Shown piece by piece: positions 15,844 through 25,663 of a stretch of DNA of 64,000 nt; position 1 is the first letter of the stretch, and every line of letters begins with the position of its first letter. The notes beneath the pieces are model-generated. The model searched no databases. It saw only the letters and a list, made by a program, of their open reading frames with translations, and was not told the DNA's origin. The position numbers and the translations under genes are program-made. Origin of the DNA: CAVTLG01 sp963735495 (lineage in GTDB: Bacteria; Chloroflexota; Ktedonobacteria; Ktedonobacterales; Ktedonobacteraceae); contig CAVTLG010000002.1 of assembly GCA_963735495.1 (NCBI GenBank), forward strand, positions 868,001-932,000. The letters are read 5' to 3'.

Positions 15844-18771
15844 GTGAAAACAATACAGTGTCCCAACTGTGACGAAGCATTGTCACGGAAGGCAAAGTAC
15901 TGTCCACGATGTGGAGAGTCACCTACTTCACTAGGAAAAACCTTGAGCCGTTTGTCAATCCAGCAGGATGAAACGGGAAATAGCGCATACCTCTCGCAAG
16001 CGCACAACGCAGAGCATCCGGTTGAGCGCAATAGAGCGCGCCATTTTTTGCCCGGAGGCCGCAGACAAAGAACATCAACGCCTATGGATGGAGACACATG
16101 GCAGCGCATCCATCCCGGACTCATCACATCATCGCTAGCAACAGAATTACAAGATGAGCCGCAGAGCATAGCAGTGAACGATGTTGAAACACCATTAACC
16201 CAGCAAGAGACCTGGCAAAAAGTAGTAGAAACGCCCTCAAATCATACACCTGCTTCCTACCCACCACGGCCACCGCAATCTCACGCGCCCTGGCGCTTCA
16301 TACCCTATGCCAGACGCTTATCGCCGGTCGTACTATTTTGGATCAGCATCATTGTGCTGCTGCTTTTCGTAGGCGGCGGAGTCTTCGGCATCAGCAAAAC
16401 GTTGGGACACCCATCAACGAACCACAATCTCTCATTGCAGGTAAATCCGCATACGGCAGCCATTGGGGCCATCATCACACTGCGAGGCGCGAACTTTACT
16501 CCCTCAGGTCACGTCGGTTTGACACGCGACAATGCGATTCCTCTTGTAGATAGCGGTGGGGCCGTGATTATCCAGGCCGATAAACAGGGAAATTTCACTG
16601 ATACCGTCCTCGTGACCGCAGATTGGGGCGATGGTTCACATACAATCAATGCAGAAGACGCATTTACTCATAAAACGATCTCGTTTCCCATTATCGTGGT
16701 AGGTCATGGTAGCGCACTGCGTCCAGCACACCTGGCACTTACAGCCAGCAGCCTGAATTTAGGTTCAGGCGATCAAGCAACCAACACGATGAAAACACTG
16801 ACGTTGACCAATGATGGTAGCGGGCAAATCATCTGGAGCAGCAGCACCTCACAATCCTGGCTCTTGATCAGTCCACAAAGTGGGACGCTGGCCAGTGGCA
16901 TGCACGAACAGATAGCCATAGCGGCAGATCGGGCCGGCCTACCAGTAGGATCATATACAGCCCACGTGCTTTTCTCGTCCAATGTAGGGAACATCACTCT
17001 GCCGATCAACATGCAGGTAACAGCCTTACAAGCGGGTAATTACGCGGTACTAGAACTGGCACCAGCGGTACTCTCGTTCAATGGCAGCGATGACGGTCCA
17101 ACACCCACGGCACAAACGATCACCATCAGCGATCCAGGCGTGTTTCCGCTCAGTTGGCAAGCGACATCAAACGCGTCCTGGCTGACAGTCTCGCCAGGCT
17201 CCGGGTCAATAGAGGCAGCAGGCGATGAGACAGCAACGGTCAGTGTCAACACCAGTACACTATTACCAGGAACATACCATAGCGTACTCACGTTTCAGGC
17301 ACAAAGCTCAGATGGTGTGCTACATAGTATACAAAGTATTTACGTTAGCATCACTATCGTCCCGCGCTGCTCTTTGCAAGTCACACCGGCTATCCTGGCC
17401 TTTACCGCAGCATCTCAGCAAGCTACGCCAGCGAGCAAAACGGTGAGCCTGAGTGCATCAGCGAGCTGCGCAGCTACCCTCAAGTGGACCGCAACAAAGA
17501 ATGCGAGCTGGCTTACCTTAAGTTCCACAAGCGGGACAACGCCTACCTCGCTGACAATTGGTATTGCCAGTGCCGGTTTACAGACCGGTGTGTACAATAG
17601 CTCGATTACTTTCAGCTCAGCATCGGGTACACAAATTGTCCTCGTGAGCTTTGCGCCAGGACAGACAACAGCGCCCGAAACAGGCACGACACCAACTGCT
17701 GGTACATCACCGCCCTGCACATTGCAATCACCATCTGTTGCAGAGCAGGATTTTGCGGCACAAGTTGGTACAAATCCGGCAACACAATCCTTTACAGCGA
17801 AAGTTGGTGGATCGTGCAATGGCAATGTGACCATTACTCCCACAGTACCCGCTGCAGACAGTGGTTGGCTGAGTGTGACCAATACTTCTGGGCCAGTCCT
17901 GGCGGGAGCAACAGCCTCCTTTACAGTACAGGTCACATCGGCAAATCTCACGGCTAATAATTATAGTTCGACAATCACACTGACAGGGAGCAACGGCGGA
18001 CAAACCATCACAGGTAGTCCACAAACTGTCAGCGTGCATTTGGAGGTAGATCCCGCTCCCACGCTGACAGTGAACACGCCATCGCTCAATTTTGACGTCA
18101 CGGGCGGATCAACGTCCCAATCCGTTACGATTGGTAGTGCAAGCACGCAGCAGTTAAACTGGACAGCCGCCCTGTCAGCAGATGCACCGGCCTTTGTCTC
18201 GCTGACCACTTCCTCGGGCAATACCAGCAGTACAAATAACACACTTACGGTGACAGTCAATGCAACCAACGCTACTCCTGGGACATATAGTGCGACGATT
18301 ACAATTAGTGGCACTAATGCAAGCAGTGGTGCGACCGCGCAAGGCACGGCGGTCGCAGTAACTATCACTGTTGCGCAGCCTGCCCTCCAATTAAGTAGCA
18401 CAAACCTGACAATTTCTACGGCTGGCGTTGCCTCACAGCCAATCGTGCTGAGCAACGCAGGAGGGGGCATATTAACATGGTCAGTTGGAGTTGGCTCGTT
18501 GCCAGGCTGGCTATCCGTCGATCTATCCGGCGGTAGCAACGTAGCAGGGGCAAGCACACAGGTCACATTTAGCGCAGATGCAACAGGATTAACGACCAGC
18601 CCTGCGCCCGCCGAGGTAACAATTATCCCATCAGTTGGTCCTGCGCAGATCGTGACTGTGACACTGATAGTAGCAAGCGCAACGCCAACTGACACGTCAA
18701 CAGTAGTTGTTAGCTTATCAACGACGCCAACACCTTCAGCAGAGCCAACAGCTGCAGCTACGAACAGTTAG
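15844..18771 (+). CDS. Zinc-ribbon membrane protein with tandem extracellular BACON/Ig-like repeats
   Basis: A 975-residue protein. An N-terminal zinc ribbon (CPNCDEALSRKAKYCPRCG, residues 5-23) is followed by a low-complexity cytoplasmic stretch and one membrane segment (about 160-182). The rest is extracellular: about seven beta-sandwich repeats, marked by SWLLISPQSGTL, SWLTVSPGSGSI, SWLTLSSTSGTTP and GWLSVTNTSGPV. This SWL.vSp.sG signature is that of BACON-type domains, associated with carbohydrate or mucin adhesion. A Thr/Ser/Pro tail ends the protein. GGGGGAG precedes the GTG start. Long antisense frames across it are shadows produced by its repetitive composition. Confidence 0.8.
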   Translation: MKTIQCPNCDEALSRKAKYCPRCGESPTSLGKTLSRLSIQQDETGNSAYLSQAHNAEHPVERNRARHFLPGGRRQRTSTPMDGDTWQRIHPGLITSSLATELQDEPQSIAVNDVETPLTQQETWQKVVETPSNHTPASYPPRPPQSHAPWRFIPYARRLSPVVLFWISIIVLLLFVGGGVFGISKTLGHPSTNHNLSLQVNPHTAAIGAIITLRGANFTPSGHVGLTRDNAIPLVDSGGAVIIQADKQGNFTDTVLVTADWGDGSHTINAEDAFTHKTISFPIIVVGHGSALRPAHLALTASSLNLGSGDQATNTMKTLTLTNDGSGQIIWSSSTSQSWLLISPQSGTLASGMHEQIAIAADRAGLPVGSYTAHVLFSSNVGNITLPINMQVTALQAGNYAVLELAPAVLSFNGSDDGPTPTAQTITISDPGVFPLSWQATSNASWLTVSPGSGSIEAAGDETATVSVNTSTLLPGTYHSVLTFQAQSSDGVLHSIQSIYVSITIVPRCSLQVTPAILAFTAASQQATPASKTVSLSASASCAATLKWTATKNASWLTLSSTSGTTPTSLTIGIASAGLQTGVYNSSITFSSASGTQIVLVSFAPGQTTAPETGTTPTAGTSPPCTLQSPSVAEQDFAAQVGTNPATQSFTAKVGGSCNGNVTITPTVPAADSGWLSVTNTSGPVLAGATASFTVQVTSANLTANNYSSTITLTGSNGGQTITGSPQTVSVHLEVDPAPTLTVNTPSLNFDVTGGSTSQSVTIGSASTQQLNWTAALSADAPAFVSLTTSSGNTSSTNNTLTVTVNATNATPGTYSATITISGTNASSGATAQGTAVAVTITVAQPALQLSSTNLTISTAGVASQPIVLSNAGGGILTWSVGVGSLPGWLSVDLSGGSNVAGASTQVTFSADATGLTTSPAPAEVTIIPSVGPAQIVTVTLIVASATPTDTSTVVVSLSTTPTPSAEPTAAATNS

Positions 18772-18822
18772 ACCAGGAAAACAGCCACGCAGAAGGCAAT
18801 AGCGCACATATGAGCACGCCAG

Positions 18823-19689
18823 TTATCGACCTGCTAGCGTCTTCGCCAGCGCAATTTGCCCTGCGTCGTGGACCCAGTCTTCTTTGTCGTCCTCATTGGT
18901 CTGAATAGGGGTCTCCATCAGCACCGCACAATGCTCCAGGCGGGGATCGCGCAAGAGCGTGCACAGCCCTTCACTACCAATAATCCCCTCACCCAGGCGC
19001 TTATGGACATCGCGATGACTTCCCAGTAGCATAGCGGTATCGTTCAAGTGCAGTACTTTGAGGCGTGCCAGACCAAAAGTCTCGTCACAATGCTGCAACA
19101 CCTGCAACGTGGACACACTGCTGGCAATATCATGACCCGCGCCCCAGAGGTGAGCAGTATCCAGGCAGATACCCAGGCGGTCCTGATATTGAGGTAACAA
19201 CGCGAGAACAGCCGCCAGTTGCTCAAAATTCTGTCCCAACGAGTTGCCCGCGCCAACATCATTCTCCAACAATAAAGCCACCTCGCCAGGAGTTTCCGGT
19301 AAGATGCGCGCAATGCCCTGCGCAATACGCGCGATACCAGCCTCGACGCCCGCACCACGATGGCTACCGGTGTGGAAGACAACGTAGCGTGCACCAAGCA
19401 ACGCCGCACGCTGCAACGTCCAGGTCAGCAAAGCGACCGACTTCTCCCAGTTAGCAGCGTCAGATGTGCCAAGATTAATTAAGTAAGGCGCATGGAGCAC
19501 AACTGGATCAAGCGCATACATCTGCGCCGCCTGCGCGAATGCCGTACACAACTCAGCATTATCGGCGGGAGGTCGCCAGCCAGTTGGATTGCTGGCAAAG
19601 ATCTGGATCGTCTCACAACCGATCTCATGGGCAATTTCTGCTGCCTTTAGAGGCTTCGAGCTGGTGGGCATGTGGCGACCAATGCGCAT
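18823..19689 (-). CDS. nfo: Deoxyribonuclease IV (AP endonuclease)
   Basis: A 288-residue endonuclease IV, a TIM barrel with three zinc ions that cuts DNA 5' to abasic sites in base excision repair. Visible conserved pieces are QIFASNPTGWRPP, VLHAPYLINLGT, LLENDVGAGNSLGQ, GICLDTAHLWGAGHD, LKVLHLNDTA and HKRLGEGIIG. Length is normal for the family. It begins 3 bases after scpB ends, so the two form an operon. Confidence 0.95.
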   Translation of the reverse strand: MRIGRHMPTSSKPLKAAEIAHEIGCETIQIFASNPTGWRPPADNAELCTAFAQAAQMYALDPVVLHAPYLINLGTSDAANWEKSVALLTWTLQRAALLGARYVVFHTGSHRGAGVEAGIARIAQGIARILPETPGEVALLLENDVGAGNSLGQNFEQLAAVLALLPQYQDRLGICLDTAHLWGAGHDIASSVSTLQVLQHCDETFGLARLKVLHLNDTAMLLGSHRDVHKRLGEGIIGSEGLCTLLRDPRLEHCAVLMETPIQTNEDDKEDWVHDAGQIALAKTLAGR

Positions 19690-19692
19690 ATC

Positions 19693-20301
19693 TTACACTT
19701 CCTCACTTTGCGGATTTTCAGGATGTGTGTCAGCAGTCTCTCCCACCGACGTCTCAGCAACCTTCTTGACAGAAACACCTGGCAATTGCTCCAGAGAGGT
19801 CAGGCCAAATTGTTGCAGAAACTCAGGGGTTGTGGCAAAGAGAGCCGGACGTCCAACCGTCTGAGCGCGTCCCACTTCTGTAACCAGTCCATGCTGAAGC
19901 AAGCTTGCCAGCGCACGGTCGCTATTCACACCCCGCACCGCCTCTAGCTGGCCGCGCGTCATAGGTTGACGATAAGCGATGACAGCCAGCGTCTCCAGGG
20001 CGGCAGACGTTAACTTAGCAGTCATGGGCAGACCAAGCAAGGCAGCAATATAGGCTGCATTCTCAGGCGCAGTCACCAATTGCACCTGCTCACCCAGACG
20101 CTGCAGACGAATACCACGCTCCTGGCTTGTTAGCTCATAGGCCAATAGCTGAAGCGCACTCTCTATATGCTCGTCGTTATTATTGAGCAATTTACGCAGC
20201 TCACTGCGCTCTAAAGGGCGGCCAGAGACAAAAAGCAGGCTCTCAATAGCCGCACCTAACTGTTTAGCAGTAGGCTGACTATGCGATAGGTTCTGTTCCA
20301 T
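19693..20301 (-). CDS. scpB: Segregation and condensation protein B
   Basis: A 202-residue ScpB, the winged-helix subunit that pairs as a dimer with ScpA kleisin on the SMC condensin. Recognisable parts are AAIESLLFVSGRPL at the start and SAALETLAVIAYRQPMTRGQLEAVRGVNSDRALASLL followed by GRPALFATTPEFLQQFGL, the second winged helix. scpA is not adjacent in this window. It is followed directly by nfo. Confidence 0.95.
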   Translation of the reverse strand: MEQNLSHSQPTAKQLGAAIESLLFVSGRPLERSELRKLLNNNDEHIESALQLLAYELTSQERGIRLQRLGEQVQLVTAPENAAYIAALLGLPMTAKLTSAALETLAVIAYRQPMTRGQLEAVRGVNSDRALASLLQHGLVTEVGRAQTVGRPALFATTPEFLQQFGLTSLEQLPGVSVKKVAETSVGETADTHPENPQSEEV

Positions 20302-20441
20302 AGTGACAAAAGTATATCACGGACGGGCAAGAACAACTCATGACATACTCCATTCGTACTGTAAAAAGACGCAGTATACAGCGTGTAAGAGCTGACGACA
20401 TAAGACTGATATATTTCATAGCTCTTAAAAGAGGCTCTGTT

Positions 20442-22113
20442 ATGGACACCATCTTCTCTTCAAAGAAACAACGCTTTAGCCTTGGCTTCACCGCCGGTTT
20501 GGGAGCAGGCGTACTGGCAACAGCCTTAATGCTCCTATTGAGCCTGTTCCTGGGTGGCATTTCCTTGCCGCAAGCACTGGGATCAACCATCGTCAAGGCC
20601 ATGCCACCGCAACTTTTCGCCTATCTTCATAGCGTTATCGGCGATGATGCAAAGTATTACCTGTTCTATATCATCCTGGTCGGACAATGCCTCGTCTTTG
20701 CCCTCAGCGGCGGTCTGTGCAACCTGATAGCCAGTTCAGCAAGATTCAGCAAAGCCAGCAATGCACAAGGCCAACTGCGCTGGGTAGTCGGCATCATCCT
20801 GGCCGTGACCCTCTGGTTACTCACCGGCCTCATCTTCCTACCACTCACTGGCGCAGGTCTCTTTGGAGCACTCTTAACCATTGGCGTTGGCAATACCATG
20901 TTGAGCCTGGCCATCGTGGGAGCTTTTTTCAGCCTGTTGTTCATCTTTATCCAGAACTGGCTGGCATTTCGCTATCTACGCAAGCACGATCCAGCAGCGA
21001 GTGACCGGGTTGAGCAGCAGTATACACTACAACGGCGCGGTATATTACGCAACGGGCTATTCATCCTGGGCATAGGAGCTCTGGGTGTAGCCGCCTGGCG
21101 CTTTATTACAGGTAGCACGAGTTTCGAGCTCATTGACCCCATCCGAACAAAGCTATCTGGAAGAGCACTATATCAGCAAAATAACACCGGCTCCCATACC
21201 CAACTACGGTACCATTCAATCGGTCGAGAACCTCTCATCCGAAATTACGCCCAACGATCAATACTACATCGTCTCCAAAAATCTCGGTGGCGACCCCGTG
21301 GTAGATGGCGCAACCTGGCATTTGACTATTGGTGGACTGGTGACATCGCCTTATACCATTACCTACCAGGAACTGCTAGCAATGCCCATGAAACAACAAT
21401 ACGAGTCGATGATGTGCATCAGCAACGGGGTCGGCGGCAATTACATGAGCAATGCCCTCTGGGAAGGCGTACCACTCCAAGACCTGCTGCAACGTGCAGG
21501 AAGCATCAAACCAGGAGCCACAAAGGTCGTCATATACGCGTATGATGATTACAGCGATAGCATCCAACTGGCGAAGGCTCTGGAACCCACAACGCTGGTT
21601 GCCGTACGCATGAACGGCGTGACACTACCAGATGGGCATGGCTATCCGGCCCGCCTGCTCGTTCCCGGCATCTACGGCATGAAACATGTCAAATGGATGA
21701 CCCATATCCAGATCGTCAATACCGATTACCAGGGATACTGGCAACAAGAAGGTTGGAGTGACCCAGCGCCTATCCGCATGACCTCGCGTATCGATACGCC
21801 TCTCTCAGCGGCAAACTTAACAGCCGGGAAAAAGACCTACGTAGCGGGCGTAGCATTTTCTGGCAATAAAGGCATAAGCGAAGTAGACGTGAGCTTTGAC
21901 GCAGGGCATACCTGGCAGCGCGCGACACTACAGCGGCCACCCTCGGAGCTCACATGGGTCCTGTGGGAAATAGCGTGGCAGCCAAAACCTGGCGATTACA
22001 ATATCACCGTACGAGCTATAGACCTGGCAGGCAATGTCCAGGACCCACACCTGGCAGATCCCGCACCTAATGGCGCATCAGGCTATCATACTATTTCGGT
22101 TACAGCTTCATAA
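20442..22113 (+). pseudogene. Membrane-anchored molybdopterin-dependent oxidoreductase, frameshifted
   Basis: Two overlapping reading frames together make one protein. The first part (from ATG 20442, with AAAAGAGG upstream) has about five membrane segments and then RRGILRNGLFILGIGALGV. The second, in the +1 frame from about 21133 to 22113, is a sulfite-oxidase/YedY-type molybdopterin domain with the molybdenum-ligand cysteine in MMCISNGVGG, GYPARLLVPGIYGMKHVKW, and a C-terminal Ig-like domain. The span is one base more than a multiple of three. Removing one C from the run at 21137-21140 makes the frame continue as FELIDPSEQSYLEEH. So there is a single-base insertion, either real or a sequence error; two separate genes are less likely, because the second frame lacks a ribosome site. 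Confidence 0.75.
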
Positions 22114-22503
22114 TATACGTGTCCGCCTTTCTACACACAAGGAGAAAAACTCATTACATGTATGCTATAATAGTGTTTGTAAGGGGAATGAAATAGCTAT
22201 CGTAAAGCATACAGCGAAAGAGCAGCAAGTGTATGCCTCTTTTTCGTCTTCTCCTAAAAAGATGCGTCCGTTTTAAGCCTCCATATTGATTTTAATAGAT
22301 CAGGAGATTAATTGCGCGACAATAACGCAGCATAGTATTGAAATGCAGTTGCCATACGCCGCTTGCATGCGGCAAGCTCATGTTCGTTCACGGGGCAGCA
22401 TGGCAAACTATGATCGTAGATAAGACCAAATGGGCATGGAAGTTCAGGTGGTAGAGGTAGCCTCCTTTTTTGAGGAAGGTTCAGCGTAGAAAGGATGGGG
22501 ATT
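22114..22503 (+). other. Intergenic region with an extended -10 element
   Basis: About 390 bases. TGCTATAAT (22163-22171) is a strong extended -10 without a good -35. A small GC hairpin lies near 22350-22365. No convincing gene lies before the small protein at 22504, so the transcript could have a leader of about 330 bases, which would be worth testing for structure. Confidence 0.4.
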
Positions 22504-22773
22504 ATGGTGCGTCAGTGTGCATGGTGTCTGCGCTTAATAGATAACATGGGTGAACGTCTCTCTTCAGCGCCACAACCAAAATTATATGATGCAAGTCACG
22601 GTATTTGCGCTATCTGTGGTACACATTGGATGGAACAGTTTCTGGCATCACCAGAAAAACAGGGCATTCTTTACGAAAAAGAATGCGATTATATATACAC
22701 AAGCACATATTTAGAGGATACGCAGAGTGAGAAGGTAGCACAATGGGAAACAGTCAGCAAGCTTAGCATATAA
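22504..22773 (+). CDS. Small CxxC protein of unknown function
   Basis: An 89-residue protein with two cysteine pairs, CAWC near the N-terminus and CAIC about 30 residues later (SHGICAICGTHWMEQ), spaced like a small treble-clef or zinc ribbon. The C-terminal third is acidic and unremarkable. An AAAGGATGGGG ribosome site fits the ATG at 22504; another ATG lies at 22495. I do not recognise a named family. It is followed by a strong bidirectional hairpin. Confidence 0.65.
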   Translation: MVRQCAWCLRLIDNMGERLSSAPQPKLYDASHGICAICGTHWMEQFLASPEKQGILYEKECDYIYTSTYLEDTQSEKVAQWETVSKLSI

Positions 22774-22833
22774 CTATAACATTTGCGCCATTTGCGCATA
22801 ACAGTGGACGACTTCCGGCGACTTTCTCGTAGA

Positions 22834-22896
22834 TAACCAGATAGCCAGAGGAGCCTGCCCGACATCATTAGGCAGGCTCCTCTGGCTATCTGGTTA
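22834..22896. terminator. Perfect 26-base-pair hairpin between convergent genes
   Basis: The arms 22834-22859 and 22871-22896 are exactly complementary over 26 bases around an 11-base loop. A short T-run follows on the plus side. Its place between convergent genes fits a bidirectional terminator, although the stem is far longer than usual. Confidence 0.7.
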
Positions 22897-22942
22897 AATT
22901 TTTGCGCCAGCAACAAACTCTTTGTGCTACTCCTCGTCACCA

Positions 22943-23242
22943 CTACACAGTGCGACGGCCACCACCAATAGCCCGAATAATCCAAATGAAGAGGCACGCG
23001 CCAATGAAGGATACGACAATGCTACCGATCAGTCCGAAGCTAGCTCCAGGAATCAGCAAGTTAGCCAGTATACCGCCGATAAAGGCACCTACAAGACCCA
23101 TGACAATGTCTCCAATCACGCCATAACCACCACCACTCATAATCTTACCAGCTAACCAGCCAGCAATCAGGCCAATCACCAGCCAGATAATCAAGCCATA
23201 AGGGCTAAAAGCAGCACCTAACACTAAAGCAGCAACAGTCAT
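22943..23242 (-). CDS. GlsB/YeaQ/YmgE-family stress membrane protein
   Basis: A 99-residue hydrophobic protein with three membrane segments. The glycine-rich motifs GLIAGWLAGKIMSGGG and GLVGAFIGGILA are typical of the transglycosylase-associated GlsB/YeaQ/YmgE family, linked to general stress responses; despite the family's older name, no catalytic residues are present. The ATG at 23242 follows AGGAGGAG, which is better than the in-frame start at 23263. Confidence 0.85.
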   Translation of the reverse strand: MTVAALVLGAAFSPYGLIIWLVIGLIAGWLAGKIMSGGGYGVIGDIVMGLVGAFIGGILANLLIPGASFGLIGSIVVSFIGACLFIWIIRAIGGGRRTV

Positions 23243-23417
23243 GAGAATACTCCTCCTATGCAAACAAGTAAAACATTTATAGCAAGATAAATGTAGGTCA
23301 CAAAGAAAATGCTTGCTTTTTTTAACAAGCGGGCAATCTACACTTACTTTCTATAACACGATTGACACAGCATAGCGGATGCAAAATTAGCTTGTTTCTC
23401 CATGGAGTCACATCTCG

Positions 23418-24287
23418 TCATGACAAAAACTCGGCGAGAAAAGCATTTACCTGCTCAGGCTGCTCCTGCTGTACCCAGTGACCGCTATCAGGAATATACT
23501 TCACCTGGATATCAGATACCCACTGTTCCAGTCCAACAGTAAGTGCGCGATCAAGTGCAACATCCTGCTCACCCCAGATGAGCAACGTCGGCACCGTAAT
23601 CTTCGTCCGCGAGCCACTACTGGCCGCCATGCCAGATGGTCTACGAAACAAGGAACGATAGTAGTTGATACTCGCTCGCAATGCGCCCGGTTTACTCATA
23701 GCCTCACGATAACGGTCTAACACTTCTGCTGGAAAGGCTGCTTTTTGTACAGCAGAGGCATAAATCATGCGCCCAATGGTCTGCGCATGATGGCGACCCA
23801 GCATGTATTCCGGCAGCCAGGGAAGCTGAAAGACAAAAATATACCAGCTCTTGCGCAGTTGCTTAGCCGTAAATAGGTCACGTTGGAAAGCCGCCGGATG
23901 AGGTGCATTCATAACAACCAGACGCTCAGTCATTTGAGGATAGCTCATTGCGAACGCCCAGGCAAGAGCGCCACCCCAGTCATGACCAATAATGATAGTC
24001 TTTTCTCGACCAAGCCCTTTGATCAGGCCAACAATATCTTTCAGTAGCTGCGAGACCTGATAACCGCTATGCGGTTTTTCCGTATCATTGTAGCCTCTCA
24101 AATCGGGAGCGACAACGGTATAACCTAGCTGAGCAAGAAAGGGAATTTGCATACGCCAGGAATACCAGAATTCGGGGAAGCCATGCAATAGCACAACCAA
24201 TGGACCCTCGCCTTGCGTGACATAATGCATACGAATACCGTTAGTGATGATATCACGATGCTGCCATGTTTCTTCCATTATTGTCAT
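23418..24287 (-). CDS. Alpha/beta hydrolase, epoxide hydrolase-like
   Basis: A 289-residue alpha/beta hydrolase. The oxyanion HGFPEFWYSW and the nucleophile elbow GHDWGGALAW (Asp nucleophile, as in epoxide hydrolases and haloalkane dehalogenases) are clear. A cap domain follows, then the acid in LLIWGEQDVALD and the base in PDSGHWVQQEQPE. The Asp nucleophile and HGFPEFW strongly favour soluble epoxide hydrolase. The ATG at 24287 is best placed after GGCAGG; GTG 24293 and ATG 24278 are alternatives. It is a single-gene unit. Confidence 0.85.
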   Translation of the reverse strand: MTIMEETWQHRDIITNGIRMHYVTQGEGPLVVLLHGFPEFWYSWRMQIPFLAQLGYTVVAPDLRGYNDTEKPHSGYQVSQLLKDIVGLIKGLGREKTIIIGHDWGGALAWAFAMSYPQMTERLVVMNAPHPAAFQRDLFTAKQLRKSWYIFVFQLPWLPEYMLGRHHAQTIGRMIYASAVQKAAFPAEVLDRYREAMSKPGALRASINYYRSLFRRPSGMAASSGSRTKITVPTLLIWGEQDVALDRALTVGLEQWVSDIQVKYIPDSGHWVQQEQPEQVNAFLAEFLS

Positions 24288-24614
24288 ATACACCTGCCTT
24301 TATTTGACGCTTTACTACTCCTGCTAGCCAATGAAATACGTTCATGAGCTGTCACCAAGTAACATTGCCGTCATGCTTACAAACAAAACCGTACAGCCTT
24401 TCAACAATCATACAAGCAACAAAGATAGTTAGCACAACCTATGTTTAGTCTACCTCTGTGGGAAGGTTTGCGCAAACTCATGAGGAATGCGAGCTTTGCG
24501 CCTGTTGCCTGTCTTTGGCTTAGGATTAAGACCAGCGGTTATGTGAAAAATGCACTGCTGCGAGGGTTATTGGTAAATTGCTCCAGTGATAGTGCGTTTA
24601 GCTTTTCATGGGGG
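24288..24614. other. Intergenic region before tRNA-Thr
   Basis: About 330 bases without a supported gene. It contains the perfect palindrome GTTTGCGCAAAC at 24466-24477, which could be a regulator site. Confidence 0.4.
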
Positions 24615-24643
24615 TTGACAACTGCTCTGGCGGATAGTATAGT
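24615..24643 (+). promoter_or_regulatory. tRNA-Thr promoter
   Basis: TTGACA (24615-24620), a 17-base spacer, and TATAGT (24638-24643), with the tRNA starting 12 bases later. This is close to the ideal housekeeping promoter. Confidence 0.8.
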
Positions 24644-24654
24644 ATGGGCAATTG

Positions 24655-24726
24655 GCCGGTGTAGCTCAGCGGTAGAGCAGCGGTTTTGTAAACCGCTGGC
24701 CGGGGGTTCGATTCCCTTCACCGGCT
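24655..24726 (+). tRNA. tRNA-Thr (anticodon TGT)
   Basis: A full cloverleaf: acceptor GCCGGTG pairs with CACCGGC, the D arm is GCTC/GAGC, the anticodon loop TTTGTAA is closed by GCGGT/ACCGC, and the T loop is GTTCGAT. Position 73 is T. The 3' CCA is not encoded (CCC follows). Confidence 0.95.
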
Positions 24727-25663
24727 CCCACCCCTCCCCACAGCCCTACAAGCAGATTTAGAGTATATCTAGTGGCTGAAAAATCTAGCGTAGTTCTTGT
24801 GTCAGAGCGTACGTAACTTTAGGTCGGAGGCTCAATAAACCTCTCGTGGGAAAGCATAGCACGCTCTTGATTTATCTGCCAATACCCGATCAGCATTTTT
24901 CTCTGCAACACATTATTGCTCTACTCGCTGAAACTGACGCCTTTCAGCTACACCAGCTTGTATGTTTGTATTTTGTTTCTGTCGCCTAATAGTCCCACCT
25001 CGCCCGATACCACCCCATATCATGCGTGAGAAGCCTGTGTTGCGCGCGTGCACGGCTCGAGGTGCGATGGTGCGGGATGTAGTCTCTCAAAATGTAGCAC
25101 CCTTCTGAGTTCATACCCGTATTGTTTGTGTCATTCCTTCTGCATACTAGGGATGTATTGGGTTAGTTCACTGGAATTAAGCAGCGTCCCAAATGATGCC
25201 AGGGGAATTAATTTTACTAGAGATGAAAATGCATAAATAGTATTCATAAAGTATTATATAGTATCCATCCTCAATTTCCAGAAAAGCGTGTTCTTGCCCC
25301 TTGTAAGAGTATGGCAATTGCATATTATACTGTGCTCGTTCCTCTGTTGTGGAGCAATGGCTGAGCGCGTTGGTGTTGTATATACAAACGGCCTTACGCA
25401 CCAGCAAAGCTGTGAGTATTTCGTAGCAAAATCCACGCAGCGAAACTGGTAACGCATTGTTACGATATTCATGTCAACCACAGATACATTTTCCCCTTTC
25501 TTTTCTTCCTCTTTCCGATTCGTATCTTTGCTTCATATATTGCACAATAATTACACAGGATTTAATTATATATTTGAGCTTTTATGTTACCCACTTGCTT
25601 CTTTTACGTCATACTGAATAGAAGTTCGTCAATAATAAGAGAGAAGTAGGGAGGAATGTTGCT
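24727..25663. other. Long region without recognisable genes
   Basis: About 937 bases, AT-rich towards the right. Short frames at 25048-25236 (plus) and 25177-25407 (minus) lack ribosome sites and any recognisable sequence. No clear repeat, hairpin terminator or known structural RNA was found. Decayed coding sequence or an unrecognised RNA cannot be excluded. Confidence 0.4.

Noticed and set aside
17961..18695. 244-residue minus-strand frame
   Set aside because: It is a shadow of the Thr/Ser/Val-rich repeats of the BACON-like protein; it has low-complexity composition and no start signal.
25177..25407. 76-residue minus-strand frame in the long gap
   Set aside because: No ribosome site or recognisable sequence; composition like noncoding DNA.
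24727..25663. Possible RNase P, SRP or tmRNA gene in the long gap
   Set aside because: None of the conserved core sequences of these RNAs was found on either strand.
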